Assembly (NCBI GenBank): GCA_032622095.1
Contig: CP136061.1
Location: 121,224,754-121,288,753 of the forward strand
Direction of reading: 5' to 3'
Origin: Siphonodentalium dalli
Taxonomy: Eukaryota > Mollusca > Scaphopoda > Gadilida > Siphonodentaliidae
DNA length: 64,000 nt
Shown: positions 32,955-42,056 of the stretch, in pieces
Position numbering within the stretch: position 1 is the first letter of the stretch
Layout of the letters: each line of letters begins with the position of its first letter
Program-made: the position numbers and the translations under genes
The notes under the pieces: generated by a model
Seen by the model: the letters and a program-made list of their open reading frames with translations, nothing else
Databases searched by the model: none
What the model was told of the DNA's origin: nothing

Positions 32955-33231
32955 AAAATGCAAGCATTAAAGGCCTATAGACTATATATATATATAGCCG
33001 CGCTTGCACGCATTAGCCGCGCCGCACCGCGCCGCACAAAGTTATATATATATCCTTTATAGAGTCGAAAACGGCTCGACGTACAGGCACGACGACAGCG
33101 AAGGTTATATATATATTATTTTTTTTAGAGTTACTTCGCCTACATCATACAGAAACATGTGATGGCAGAATTCGCGTTTATAGTTATCAAGTTTTCTCCA
33201 CTCGATGCTCTTAAAATACACCCGGTGGCAG
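32955..33231. other. PLE 3' flank with TA-rich and GC-rich patches
   Basis: Contains several TATATATATA tracts and a patch of CCGCGCCGCACCGCGCCGCAC (33017-33037). A Helitron-like phrase (GAGTCGAAAACGGCTCGACG) occurs at 33063. No gene. Confidence 0.5.
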
Positions 33232-33690
33232 CGACGTGAAATTTGTTATGTATGGTCAACTCGGGACGGGGAATATTTTCGTCGGGTCAGTTTGTCCACC
33301 CGACGTGACCTTGGAACGGGTACCCGCAAATGACCTTGGGAGATATTTCGGGTATCAGCACGCTGTCGGCGTGCATGTACGGGGTTACCTTGAACCCAAA
33401 ATAATTAATGGATCGTCCAAAAGCGATGGGACCAATCCCGCCAGTGTGGCGGGATTGATCCCATGGCTTTGGTCGATCCATTATTTTTTGTTTTTCAAGG
33501 TAACCCCGTACAGGCACACCGACCCGACAAAAATGTTCCCCGTCCCGAGTTGACCATACATAACAAATTTCACGTCGATGTCACCGCTGACGACCGAGAT
33601 ATCGCCCACGGTCATTTGTGGGTACCCGTTTCACGGTCAAGGTGTCGCATCAGGCGGACAAACTGACCCGACGAAAATCTCCCCCGTCCC
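33232..33690. repeat. Foldback of Helitron-type sequence
   Basis: The left half (33232-33440) and right half (33441-33690) are imperfect reverse complements that meet at CCCGCCAGTGTGGCGGG. Shared blocks include GACGTGAAATTTGTTATGTATG, CAACTCGGGACGGGGAA, GTACGGGGTTACCTTGAA and ATGGATCG.CCAAA. The centre matches the 3' region of the type-C Helitron without CTAG, so two units appear joined tail to tail. Confidence 0.75.
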
Positions 33691-34835
33691 TTGGAAGCCC
33701 TAAGTCTCGATATTCACAGTTTCTGAGACGGTCGATTGAGCCGTATTTATACTCGGTGTATATATAAACGCTCTTTAACAACGACACCGCAGATACGAAC
33801 GCTCTTTAATCATTAACCCATTAACCCATCAATTCCAACGACGGTGGCAGGGGGGGGGGGGTCGGAAAAGAATTTCAGGCACGTATGGCATTTTTTCGCT
33901 TTTGATAATTTTTTGTACCCACCCACCCTCACCGCCAATTTTTTTTCCGTTTTCGGCAGTTTTTTCCGACCATTTTTTGACACCCACCCCCCTTTTAACA
34001 CTGAAACAGAGATTTGCGGGGGGAAATTCACTGTAAACAGCTGTATATGAATTTATGTGCATACTATTTATCATGGATGTTAACATGGACATGTAAATAG
34101 GAATGAGTCATTTTGAGGTCATTCGGCCAAAAAAACATGGCTGCCAGCGGCCATCTTGGATTTCCAAAATTTGCAACAAAATACAACACGATAACTGCCT
34201 GCAGTCAGTTTACCAGTTAGAATTACATTATTTCTCTCATTCAAAGTGGTTTTGAAGCCCAACTCATTGCCAAAACACTAAAAAAACAAGCAGGAATTTT
34301 TTTTTTAGTTGCGGAAAAAATTGCTTGTTATAGTGGCTTTGATCAGCCACCCACCCCGACATACGTGCCGGGAAACCCCCCCCCCCTGGTTCGCACACTT
34401 TAAATGGTTCTGTGAAACAGCATTCCACACACAGCCTTGGGTATGAGAAATCCATGTAGATGTATACGGTGGTTAGACTCGTTCATAAGGGTTACATATT
34501 TTTTATTATTCTGCTACAGAGCATGATAATTTTTTCTGTAACCTTTTACTAGTAGGCATACAGTGTGGTTTTAATGTTTTAGGTATGGTAATGAAGAAAA
34601 ATCATGATAGCAAGAAAAAAGGAGTTAAACAATGTGTTCTGGACTTTTCAAAAATACACCGATTCAATTTCATTGACCTTTTTTAAAGAAAAAACATGTC
34701 AAGTATGTCACTGACTTGGGGCGTTTTGTTATATAGTTTAACTTTTCTGTTATTGTAATGACTTCAAACATCATAAAACAAAGAGTTTTATATACGATTG
34801 CAGGTAGCTGTTAATAAAGTCCAACACGGTGAATC
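33691..34835. other. No gene; G/C homopolymer runs
   Basis: Runs include about 11 G at 33850-33860 and about 13 C at 34377-34389. T-rich stretches and CCACCC repeats are present at 33900-34000. Open frames are low-complexity shadows. Confidence 0.5.
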
Positions 34836-34890
34836 TCAGCGGTGTTACAATCAGCGTCAGTGGTGTTACTTTGTAGTCAGTTGTGTTACC
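34836..34890 (+). repeat. TCAGTGGTGTTAC motif cluster (right of the nest)
   Basis: Three copies at 34836, 34857 and 34877, with one or two mismatches, spaced 20-21 bp. They match the five copies at 26467-27080. Confidence 0.65.
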
Positions 34891-35810
34891 TGGAATCAGG
34901 GAGCTAAATGTGTTCTAGAGTCGGGGAGCGAGTACACCGTGGAATGCTAAAGGTGAAGGTAACTGAAGAATGACATTCACCTGATACATGCGACACGTTA
35001 TTAAAGGATGACATCGCGTTTATTTGATTTGTACATCATATCTAAATAATTTAAACTAGTGAATGAATGGGGGAATGGATTTTTGTGAGCGGGAAATTTA
35101 TTTAACTAGCTGCTGTAGGTCTGGGTTTTTCCAGATCAAATTTGGCTGTGTGATAGCCCTGTCGTGCACTTGGGGATTTATTTTAAAAAGTAAACACATG
35201 ACCTATGATTTTTCATGCATTTTCGTGATCAACTGGTGTCAATCTAGCTAAGTAAACATCACTGGTATGGCCTGTAGGCTTCAATTCAGTGAATTTGGCC
35301 GAAACGTTAACACTGTCGCCTATGGGAAACCATTTAGTTCAGTGATTCCACCTGTGATCAATCATTTATAAAAAAATACTGTGCACCTATATAGACAGAT
35401 AATGTTTAGTCACTTCCTTACAGTTGGTGGTATGTCACATACCATTGGTATTCTCAGATTCATCAGAATATGGGTATACTCAACTAAAACGGATGTGTAA
35501 AACGGACGTATGTGAACAGTGAAAGTACCTTCATTAGCTAGGTTAGTATCGGTATGTAGGACTATTACGAGTCATATGCCCCTTCAATCATTAGTGGTAC
35601 TTTGACTACTTGAGTGCAAATCTGTCATGTTAGAAATTGGTCCTCCGCCATATTTCGGTTTATTAATCGATGTTTATTGATTAATGTTCAGAATGCTGTT
35701 TTGTATATACAGTCAAATTCAAGAGGGCACTACTAAATCAATTGACTTTTATATATTGCATGTGCTTTTACCAATATACCTCAATTTGATTGCTATGATG
35801 ATAATGATAA
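34891..35810. other. No recognisable gene
   Basis: AT-rich sequence. At 35490-35510 ACGGATGTGTAAAACGGACG echoes the CGTTTTACGGATGC phrases near 24650 on the opposite strand. No supported feature. Confidence 0.45.
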
Positions 35811-35947
35811 GTACGGAAGCGTATTAGGGACATAGTGAAAAAATAAAGAAATCAGAAATTCGAAATTTTAACTTTAATCTCGAAATTTTAACTTTGTTCT
35901 CGAAATTTTAACTTTTATCTCGAAATTTTAACTTTTTTCTCGAAATT

Positions 35948-36424
35948 TTAAAGGTACTCAACCCGATAAAACTCCTCTCAATTACTATTTCAATGGCTTC
36001 GGGGGTCAAACATATTTGATTCGAGTCGAGGAAGTCACCCATCAAAGCTCAGATTTGTTAGATATCGATTTTAGAAATCTATTATTTTTCATTATCGGGA
36101 ATACTATCTGGCCCAGAACTCAGTCAAAATTGCGTTAAAATTACCACTTGATTTTAGAGTTATTCATCCTTGTCTGTTTGAATAGATTTGGAGTACACAT
36201 CCAGAGCAGATTACGGCAGTTATTAGTACTCATCTCGAGAACATAACAAATTTGAAAAATCAATATCTAATAACTCTGAGCTTTGTTTGATGGGTTCCTC
36301 GACTCGAATCAAATATTTTTTACCCCCAAAGCCAAAGAAATAGTAATATAGGACCCTCTGATCGGATTGTTGTTGTTGGAATCTGTTGAGATGGGGACCC
36401 TCTTTACGGGTTGAGTACCTTTAA
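35948..36424. mobile_element. TTAA-flanked MITE (AGGTACTCAACCCG ends)
   Basis: The element 35952-36420 has perfect 14-bp inverted ends AGGTACTCAACCCG/CGGGTTGAGTACCT. TTAA lies on both sides (35948-35951 and 36421-36424). It is inserted in one unit of the TCGAAATTTTAACTTT array; removal rejoins CGAAATTTTAAC. The interior is itself a foldback (ATCAAAGCTCAGA...TCTGAGCTTTG). A relative is at 38984-39443. piggyBac- or Kolobok-type by target sequence. Confidence 0.9.
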
Positions 36425-36589
36425 CTGTTTTCTCGAAATTTTAACTTTTTCTCGAAATTTTAACTTTTATGGTTATATAGGTCTACCGGTATTCGTTTCC
36501 GCCAGCTATTCGCGCAGTTTCTGTTAGCATATTGTTTTCAATGAAGCAGCATATGAACTTTATATATAATAAATATTATTACTGGTAGT

Positions 36590-36915
36590 ACCCACCCACC
36601 CACCATCCCATCCCGCCACCCATAGTATCTTATGCGCCGCAGGCGCTCGTATACTGGTATACGGCGCATAATATACTATGGGTGGCGGGATGGGATGATG
36701 GGTGGGTACTACCTATATACGAGCGCCTGCGGCGCATAAGATACTATGGGTGGCGGAATTGGGTGGTGGGTGGGTACTACCTATATACGAGCGCCTGCGG
36801 CGCATACGATACTATGGGTAGCGGAATGGGGTGGTGGATGGGTACTACCTATATACGAGCGCCTGCGGCGCATAAGATACTATGGGTGGCGGGATGGGGT
36901 GGTGGGCGGGTACTA
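36590..36915 (+). repeat. 68-bp minisatellite with an inverted first unit
   Basis: The unit starts TACTACCTATATACGAGCGC and contains CTGCGGCGCATA.GATACTATGGGT.GCGG followed by GGGTGGTGGGTGGG. There are about three full direct copies from 36706 to 36915, preceded by an inverted partial copy at 36590-36660, so the region folds into a hairpin. Open frames across it are repeat translations, not genes. Confidence 0.9.
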
Positions 36916-36919
36916 CCTA

Positions 36920-37064
36920 TATATAATCGCATCCGCTTAGTTATCCTTTTCAAATGCCGCTCGCTTACAACGATTGCATGTCTATGCGCAAGGGTGACGG
37001 CAATCTCACCGAAACTCAAACCAAGAGTGAAGTAAAATCTGACAATTTCCTCCGTCGCTGACAT
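36920..37064 (-). pseudogene. Helix-turn-helix fragment, transposase-like (partial)
   Basis: Starting at ATG 37062-37064, the frame reads MSATEEIVRFYFTLGLSFGE and continues IAVTLAHRHAIVVSERHLKRITKRMRLY before running into the minisatellite. The pattern (RFYFxLGLSxxEI..LA..H.IxxSxRxLKR) resembles the N-terminal helix-turn-helix found in integrase-domain DNA transposon proteins. No catalytic domain remains, and the frame has no natural end. It suggests that the enclosing inverted-repeat element once coded for its own recombinase. Confidence 0.5.
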
Positions 37065-37384
37065 TTTTAGAGTATGATGTGAACTGTACTTGAACCCCAT
37101 ATATATCGAGAAAAAAAGTTAAAATTTCGAGAAAAAAGTTAAAATTTCGACTTTTTAATAAAAAGTTAAAATTTCGAGAACAAAGTTAAAATTTCGAGAT
37201 AAAAGTTAAAATTTCGAGAAAAAGTTAAAATTTCGAGAACAAAGTTAAAATTTCGAGATAAAAATTAAAATTTCGAAGTTAAAATTTCGAGAAAAAAGTT
37301 AAAATTTCGAGATTAAAGTTAAAATTTCGACTTTCTGTTTTCTTTATTTTTTCACTATGTTCCTAATACGCTTCCGTACAAATT

Positions 37385-38349
37385 ACTATCTCAAGAAGTG
37401 AGGGTATTAAATTTATGCACTTGAACTGTAGAAGTATATACTATATATAAGATCGATGATGAGATCGGGCATCTGGCTATGGAGATAAAACCAGCCATTA
37501 TGGATTTCACATAGACATGATAATTCTATTCATGACAATGACATTTCTGTCTCTAACTATTCGTAATGCAGGGATGATCGTAAGTTATCTGATGGGGCAC
37601 CTGTATTCACATATACCAGTCGAATGTGTTTAATGTTATGTTTGACTTGATACATGACGATTTGGAGATATCTTGTGTTGATTTAAGTCTAAGGCATTGG
37701 CTATCGACATCCAAATCAGTACGAATTCTTTAGCAAATTGGAATAATTTTGTTCGGAAAAGAAATTTATCAGGGAAGAGACGATTATCACGGTTTGACTT
37801 AATACTGACATGTCTTCTGATAAAACTTCTTCCTTTTATATAAAGAGCCTTAAATCTTTTAAGGGCCTACATTAGCTATATCCGCTCATAAATAGCCCAA
37901 TGCGGGTAACTAGCACGTCTGCTATTCCATCGATTTGTTGTTTGGAACTGAACCAGTTGTTATAAAGAGAGTGGAGTGATCAATTTGGGTTTTAGTGATC
38001 ACAGTTTGATTTATACTGTTCGCAAAAGAGAACGTCAATTTAAAGGCAGCCATAGAGAAATTGATGTAAGGTCGTTAAGTAATTACTCTCAAGAAAAAAT
38101 TTGTACACGACTCCATGAGATAGATTGGATGTGTGTACATAATTGTGATCTTATTGATGATGCTTGGACGTTTTTAAAGTCACAACTCCTGTTCGCTGTT
38201 GATGATATATTGCCCCATATTAGAATATTCGAGTCAAGACGATGGATGTCTCAGCCTTGGATGGACATTGAATACTATCCACCATCCGAGCCAGAGATAA
38301 GGTATACAGGTCATTTTGTTCCACGAAAGTTAACAGTCAATATCCGAGT
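37385..38349 (+). pseudogene. CR1-like LINE, endonuclease region (decayed)
   Basis: Apurinic-endonuclease-type domain of a non-LTR retrotransposon. Near 37405 one frame reads RSEGIKFMHLNCRSI, the N-terminal endonuclease motif, followed after shifts by KIDDEIGHLAMEIKPA. From 37976 the frame is open: INLGFSDHSLIYTVRKRERQ holds the C-terminal SDH motif, and WMCVHNCDLIDDAWTFLKSQ belongs to the linker before the reverse transcriptase. Multiple frameshifts and stops lie between. The linker is cut at the TTAA target at 38350. The element continues at 38877, 39444, 40628 and 41431. Confidence 0.8.
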
Positions 38350-38876
38350 TTAAAGGCACGGGCGGCGTTCGTTGCAGAAATATTCATATCTGTTCAAATC
38401 GCCATCAACAGAAGGAATATTAAAAAATATATAGTTTTGTTCATATGCCAAACATAATCAGCGCGTAAATAGTACATTGTCGTCAAGACGTACGATGGTG
38501 TATGCAAACAAGAGCCCGATCGTGTTACACAAGTTGTGATTCTGTTTACAAAACACAGCGCAATTATATTGGTTAATCACAAAAAAATGATATAAACGCT
38601 CTTTATTATTTCCATATAAGGAAAACAGTAACAAATAACGCTCTTTATGTTTACCATATCCGGATCTAAACAAAAGCTAGGAAACGTAACGTTTTTTGCG
38701 TTTGTTTACATAACAAAGGGGAAAAATTGACAATAATTAACATACTGTTTATGCCACATTTCTGATTGATATAAGAACAAGGTCTGTCTATATTTATTCT
38801 TTCTGTTTATGGCGGTTTTTGACGGAGGTGAATATTTTAACAGCATACCCACCACCAACGCCGCCCGTATCTTTAA
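38350..38876. mobile_element. TTAA-flanked MITE (AGGCACGGGCGGCG ends) in a CR1-like LINE
   Basis: The left end reads AGGCACGGGCGGCGTT and the right end, reverse-complemented, AGATACGGGCGGCGTT. TTAA lies on both sides (38350-38353 and 38873-38876). The interior 38415-38650 matches 3470-3700 inverted. It separates the LINE's endonuclease linker from the pre-RT segment at 38877. No coding capacity. Confidence 0.82.
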
Positions 38877-38983
38877 GAAACCCAGAAGCAAGGCACACCA
38901 TCTATAGTCCGGGAAGCTAAATTAAGTTATTTTTCGTCACAACTTGAACAGAATAAAAACAATCCTAAAGCTCTATGGGAGAC
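38877..38983 (+). pseudogene. CR1-like LINE, pre-RT segment
   Basis: The frame reads REAKLSYFSSQLEQNKNNPK then ALWETL, a well-conserved LINE linker (NKNNPK.LW.TLK). It sits between two MITEs, and the target TTAA of the second lies right after the ETL codons. Confidence 0.82.
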
Positions 38984-39443
38984 TTAAAGGTACTCAATCC
39001 TATTCGATGGTCCCCATATAATCATATTACAACAACAACAATAACAACATTTTTATAAATGCTGCTTTAGTTATCAGGATCTATCAATTGCCCAAAAATA
39101 ATGCTAACCACAGTCAACTATAATATAAAATTGCCCGAAACGTGTTATTTATCAACATAATTATTGTTCGACGAAATTTGGCCTTATTATCAACAGAAAG
39201 CCTCTTGATTTTATAGTTATCCATCTTCGTCCGCAATCTGATCCGAGATCGTCGGCATGTCGACTGTTTACTGGGCCACTGTAATTCTCAATGGTAAAAA
39301 ATAATAGATTTCCAAAATCGATATCTAATAACTCTGAGCTTTGATAGGTGGCCCGGGTTCCTCGACTCGAATAAAATAGTGTTTACCCCCGAATCCAAAT
39401 AAATAGTAATTGAGGGGCGCTTAATCGGATTATGCTTCTTTAA
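38984..39443. mobile_element. TTAA-flanked MITE, second copy of the 35.95-kb family
   Basis: The left end reads AGGTACTCAATCC after TTAA (38984-38987). The decayed right end GGATTATGCTTCT precedes TTAA (39440-39443). The right half matches the reverse complement of the left half of 35948-36424 (AATAATAGATTT.CAAAATCGATATCTAA, CTCGACTCGAATAAA). Inserted in the CR1-like LINE; older than the copy at 35.95 kb, judging by its ends. Confidence 0.82.
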
Positions 39444-39488
39444 ATCTCTATAGGACATCGTCCAAGAAATCATGGAAAAATACATCTA

Positions 39489-40627
39489 TCTCATATATAT
39501 TTTGAAGACCTCGGTGTGTCTGTCTGTCTGTCTGTCATTAATACAAATCTACGATTCTCGACCGATCGGGACGAAACTTGGTACGTGTCTGTAGTTTGAC
39601 CAGGCGGTCGTCGTTGTCGTATTGGCGACCCCGTGCGACGCCCGTGCAGCGCATGCGCAGACGAGATCTCGGAAACGGGTGGAGCTATCGACTTTGCTAT
39701 GTGAATGTATCTTGCACCGGATACGAATTTTATCGGTTCACGAGCCCGTGCGACACCAACATCGCGCATGCGCAGACGAGATCTCGGAAACGGGTGGAGC
39801 TATCGACTTGAAATTTGGTTTTTGAATAGCTATCGACTTGAAATTTGGTTTTTGAATAGCCCGGACAACGTCGGGCTCATCGGCTAGTCTATTATATATT
39901 TTGGAAGATCTGTATGTGTGTGTGTCTGTTTGTCTGTAATCGATAGACACGAAAACGGCCGAGCCGATTTCGATGAAACTTGGTATGTGAGGGTATTTTC
40001 GGCCGGGGAGTGACATAGGCCTCTTAATTTTCCCGTGCGACGTGACATTGACCTTGAAATCGGGTAATTTCAAGGTCAAACCCCCGAATATAACGGGATT
40101 TCGATTAAACTTGGTATGTGGGGGTACCTTCGGCCGGGGAGTGGCATAAACCTATTAATTTGCCCGTGCGACGTGACATTGACCCTGAAATCGGGTCATT
40201 TCAAGGTCAAACGCCCGAATATCACGGGATTTCGATGAAACTTGGTATGTGGGGTACTTTCGTATGGGGAGTCTCATAAGCATATTCATTTGCCCGTGCG
40301 ACGTGACATTGACCTTGAAATCGGGTCAATTCAAGGTCAAATCGCCAATTTTGATGGGATTTCGACGAAATTTTATACATAAGGTTACTTTTGTCCACTG
40401 TGTGTTTTGGACGGGTGAAATCGTGACCCCGACCTGACATTGACCTTCAAAATCATCAATTCAAGGTCAAATCGGGTAAAACCGGATGGATTTCGACGGG
40501 CACGTTTGTCGGGTACTTTTTGTCCGGGCAGTGTTTTGGACTGGTCAAATCGTGACCCCACTTGACCTTGACCTTCAAAATGGACAATTCAAGGTCAAAG
40601 CCCGGACGAAGTCGGGTCACCTTCTAG
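39489..40627 (+). mobile_element. Helitron array of two units in the CR1-like LINE
   Basis: Unit 1 (39489-39887) is type A: it starts TCTCATATATATTTTGAAGACC after host A, has an internal 29-bp duplication of the CTATCGACTTGAAATTTGG region, and ends with the type-A hairpin and CTAG. Unit 2 (39888-40627) is type B: it starts TCTATTATATATTTTGG and ends with hairpin CCCGGACGAAGTCGGG, TCACCTT and CTAG (40624-40627), followed by host T. The order A then B mirrors units 4-5 and 6-7 of the 27.8-kb array. No Rep-helicase frame. Confidence 0.9.
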
Positions 40628-41187
40628 TATAATATAAGTCTGAAAATGTGTGATGATATGCAAACAGATAAGAATGTATAATACCTGATGAATCTAACAA
40701 CTATTTCTGTAATATCGCCGTCAACTTGATTTTTCAACTTCCAGAGCCGGGTAATAACTATGGTGGAGATTTTTAAAGCATCAAATTGGACTCATTTGAA
40801 CTATCCTCGGTCTCTGAACATGATGTTTATGATATCTTAGTAGGCCTACGCTCATCGAAGACGACCGGTCTTGATCACATTCCTACAAGGTTTCTTAGCT
40901 CAGAGATGGGGCCTTAGTTCCAGCTGAGCCCTTGGATCATATTATAAATCTATCCCAAGATTAGGAACAATCACTGATTACTTGAAATACGCTCAGGTGG
41001 TACCTATATCTTCAAGAAGAATGACAAAACGGGGCCCCGTAATTATCGACCAGTTTCTATTCTCAGTCTTGTTTCAAAAGTTCTTCAGAAAGTTGTGTAT
41101 CAACTTCACAAATATATAATTGACAAGAATCTACTATATGAATTTCAGTCAGAGTTTCGGGGAGGGGGTTTCTACTGATACATGACT
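40628..41187 (+). pseudogene. CR1-like LINE reverse transcriptase, upstream part
   Basis: Frames with several stops and shifts encode TTGLDHIPTRFL (RT motif 1 region) near 40870, DYLKYAQVVPI near 40980, and NYRPVSILSLVSKVLQKVVY near 41040 (motif 2), then an LLYEFQSEFRGG segment, the decayed form of the FQ.GFR motif. It breaks at 41187 against a single Helitron and resumes at 41431. Plus strand, same element as 37385-38349. Confidence 0.85.
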
Positions 41188-41430
41188 TCTACTATATATT
41201 TTTAAAACTTCTGCTGTCTGCATGTCTGTCTGTGTGTGACTGTCTGTGTGTGATAGACTCGAAAACTGTTCGCCCGATCGGACTCAAATGTGGTTTGTAA
41301 GCCTACTTTGATACGGGGAACAACATACGCTCTTATAGGCATGTTTCTGGACCGTAGTTTTTTTGTTTCTCCTAATACTTGTCAACGTTGTTCCCTAAAT
41401 AGCCAGAACGAAGTCTGGCACATCAGCTAG
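41188..41430 (+). mobile_element. Single short Helitron in the LINE reverse transcriptase
   Basis: It starts TCTACTATATATTTTTAAAAC, carries CTGTCTG-type repeats, GATAGACTCGAAAACTGTTC and CGATCGGACTCAAATGTGG, and ends with hairpin GCCAGAACGAAGTCTGGC, ACATCAG and CTAG, followed by host T. The base before TC is T rather than the expected A, which may be a later mutation. 243 bp, a fourth subtype. Confidence 0.82.
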
Positions 41431-41555
41431 TTGTCTAATATTTATGTCAGATCTTATCCGCTCTGAATTGGATAAAGGAAATTCTGCATGTAGGCATGGT
41501 GTTGTTAGATTTACAGAATGCTTTCGACACTGTTAATCACTCATTAGACCAGTAC
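41431..41555 (+). pseudogene. CR1-like LINE reverse transcriptase, continuation
   Basis: After the Helitron the RT frame resumes with LIRSELDKGNS and, one frame over, MVLLDLQNAFDTVNHS, the conserved D-x-x-x-AFDxV motif 3. The catalytic YADD motif is not found downstream, so the element is truncated here. Confidence 0.78.
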
Positions 41556-41574
41556 TGTAAAAATTGACTCATAT

Positions 41575-41806
41575 GGGATTTAATAACTCTACACTTAGTG
41601 GCAAACTAAAAGTGAACAATAAACACAAAAACCTGTGGTCAAAAACGGATATCCTATTTCTGACTCGAGCAAAAAGAGTACATCGCTGCGAACAAAGAAA
41701 CAAAGAAGGCGAAATCATCATTAGAAAGAAATATATAGAATGCAAGAAAAACCCAACGGCGTTTTGGAATTACGTATATATACGCAGTATATGACTATCT
41801 CAAATA
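41575..41806 (+). pseudogene. CR1-like LINE linker fragment (separate copy)
   Basis: An open frame contains NNKHKNLWSKTDILFLTRAK then, further on, YIECKKNPTAFWNYV, the EN-RT linker typical of CR1-like elements (K.NPKAFW.YV). It directly follows the RT piece at 41431-41555, yet belongs upstream of an RT, so it derives from another insertion or a rearrangement. Confidence 0.65.
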
Positions 41807-41865
41807 GGCCTTGGAGATCTGAAAACAGAGCACCCAAACTGGTTCATTAAGTTCTACCAAGACAA

Positions 41866-42049
41866 CAGTATCCAGCTCATTTCGAAGCCCATTATAATCA
41901 GCTTTGTGCCATAGGTAACTCTGCATCCTCTTGACTTGTAAAGTCCATTTGAATAAGTTGTCCATTCAACATAATTTTGAGAACATCACTTTTCCCCAGA
42001 TGCTGATGATACAATCTGGATTGTTTGTTATTACAATGTCCAAAATGTA
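41866..42049 (-). pseudogene. CR1-like LINE endonuclease, C-terminal part (minus)
   Basis: On the minus strand, frames read ILDIVITNNPDCI, LGKSD and YLWHKADYNGLRNEL, the end of a LINE endonuclease and start of its linker. It is the continuation of the endonuclease at 49758-50345, from which it is separated by the 7.7-kb foldback-like composite. Frameshifts are present. Confidence 0.72.
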
Positions 42050-42056
42050 TAGGTGT

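Larger units (their letters stand above)
35811..37379. mobile_element. Terminal-inverted-repeat element with TCGAAATTTTAACTTT arrays
   Basis: The ends are GTACGGAAGCGTATTAGG.ACATAGTGAAAAAATAAAGAAA on the left and its reverse complement on the right, about 40 bp with one mismatch. Next to each end is a tandem array of TCGAAATTTTAACTTT-type units (17-19 bp): 35870-35950 plus 36426-36470 on the left, and the inverted form at 37106-37340 on the right. The interior holds a nested MITE, a 68-bp minisatellite and a short helix-turn-helix-like frame. No target duplication other than a possible TA is clear. Superfamily is uncertain; an IS3EU-like integrase-type transposon is my best guess from the interior frame. 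Confidence 0.8.

Noticed and set aside
36682-37035. A 117-codon open frame with repeated GWWMGTTYI-like peptides
   Set aside because: Direct translation of the 68-bp minisatellite; the composition is dictated by the repeat.
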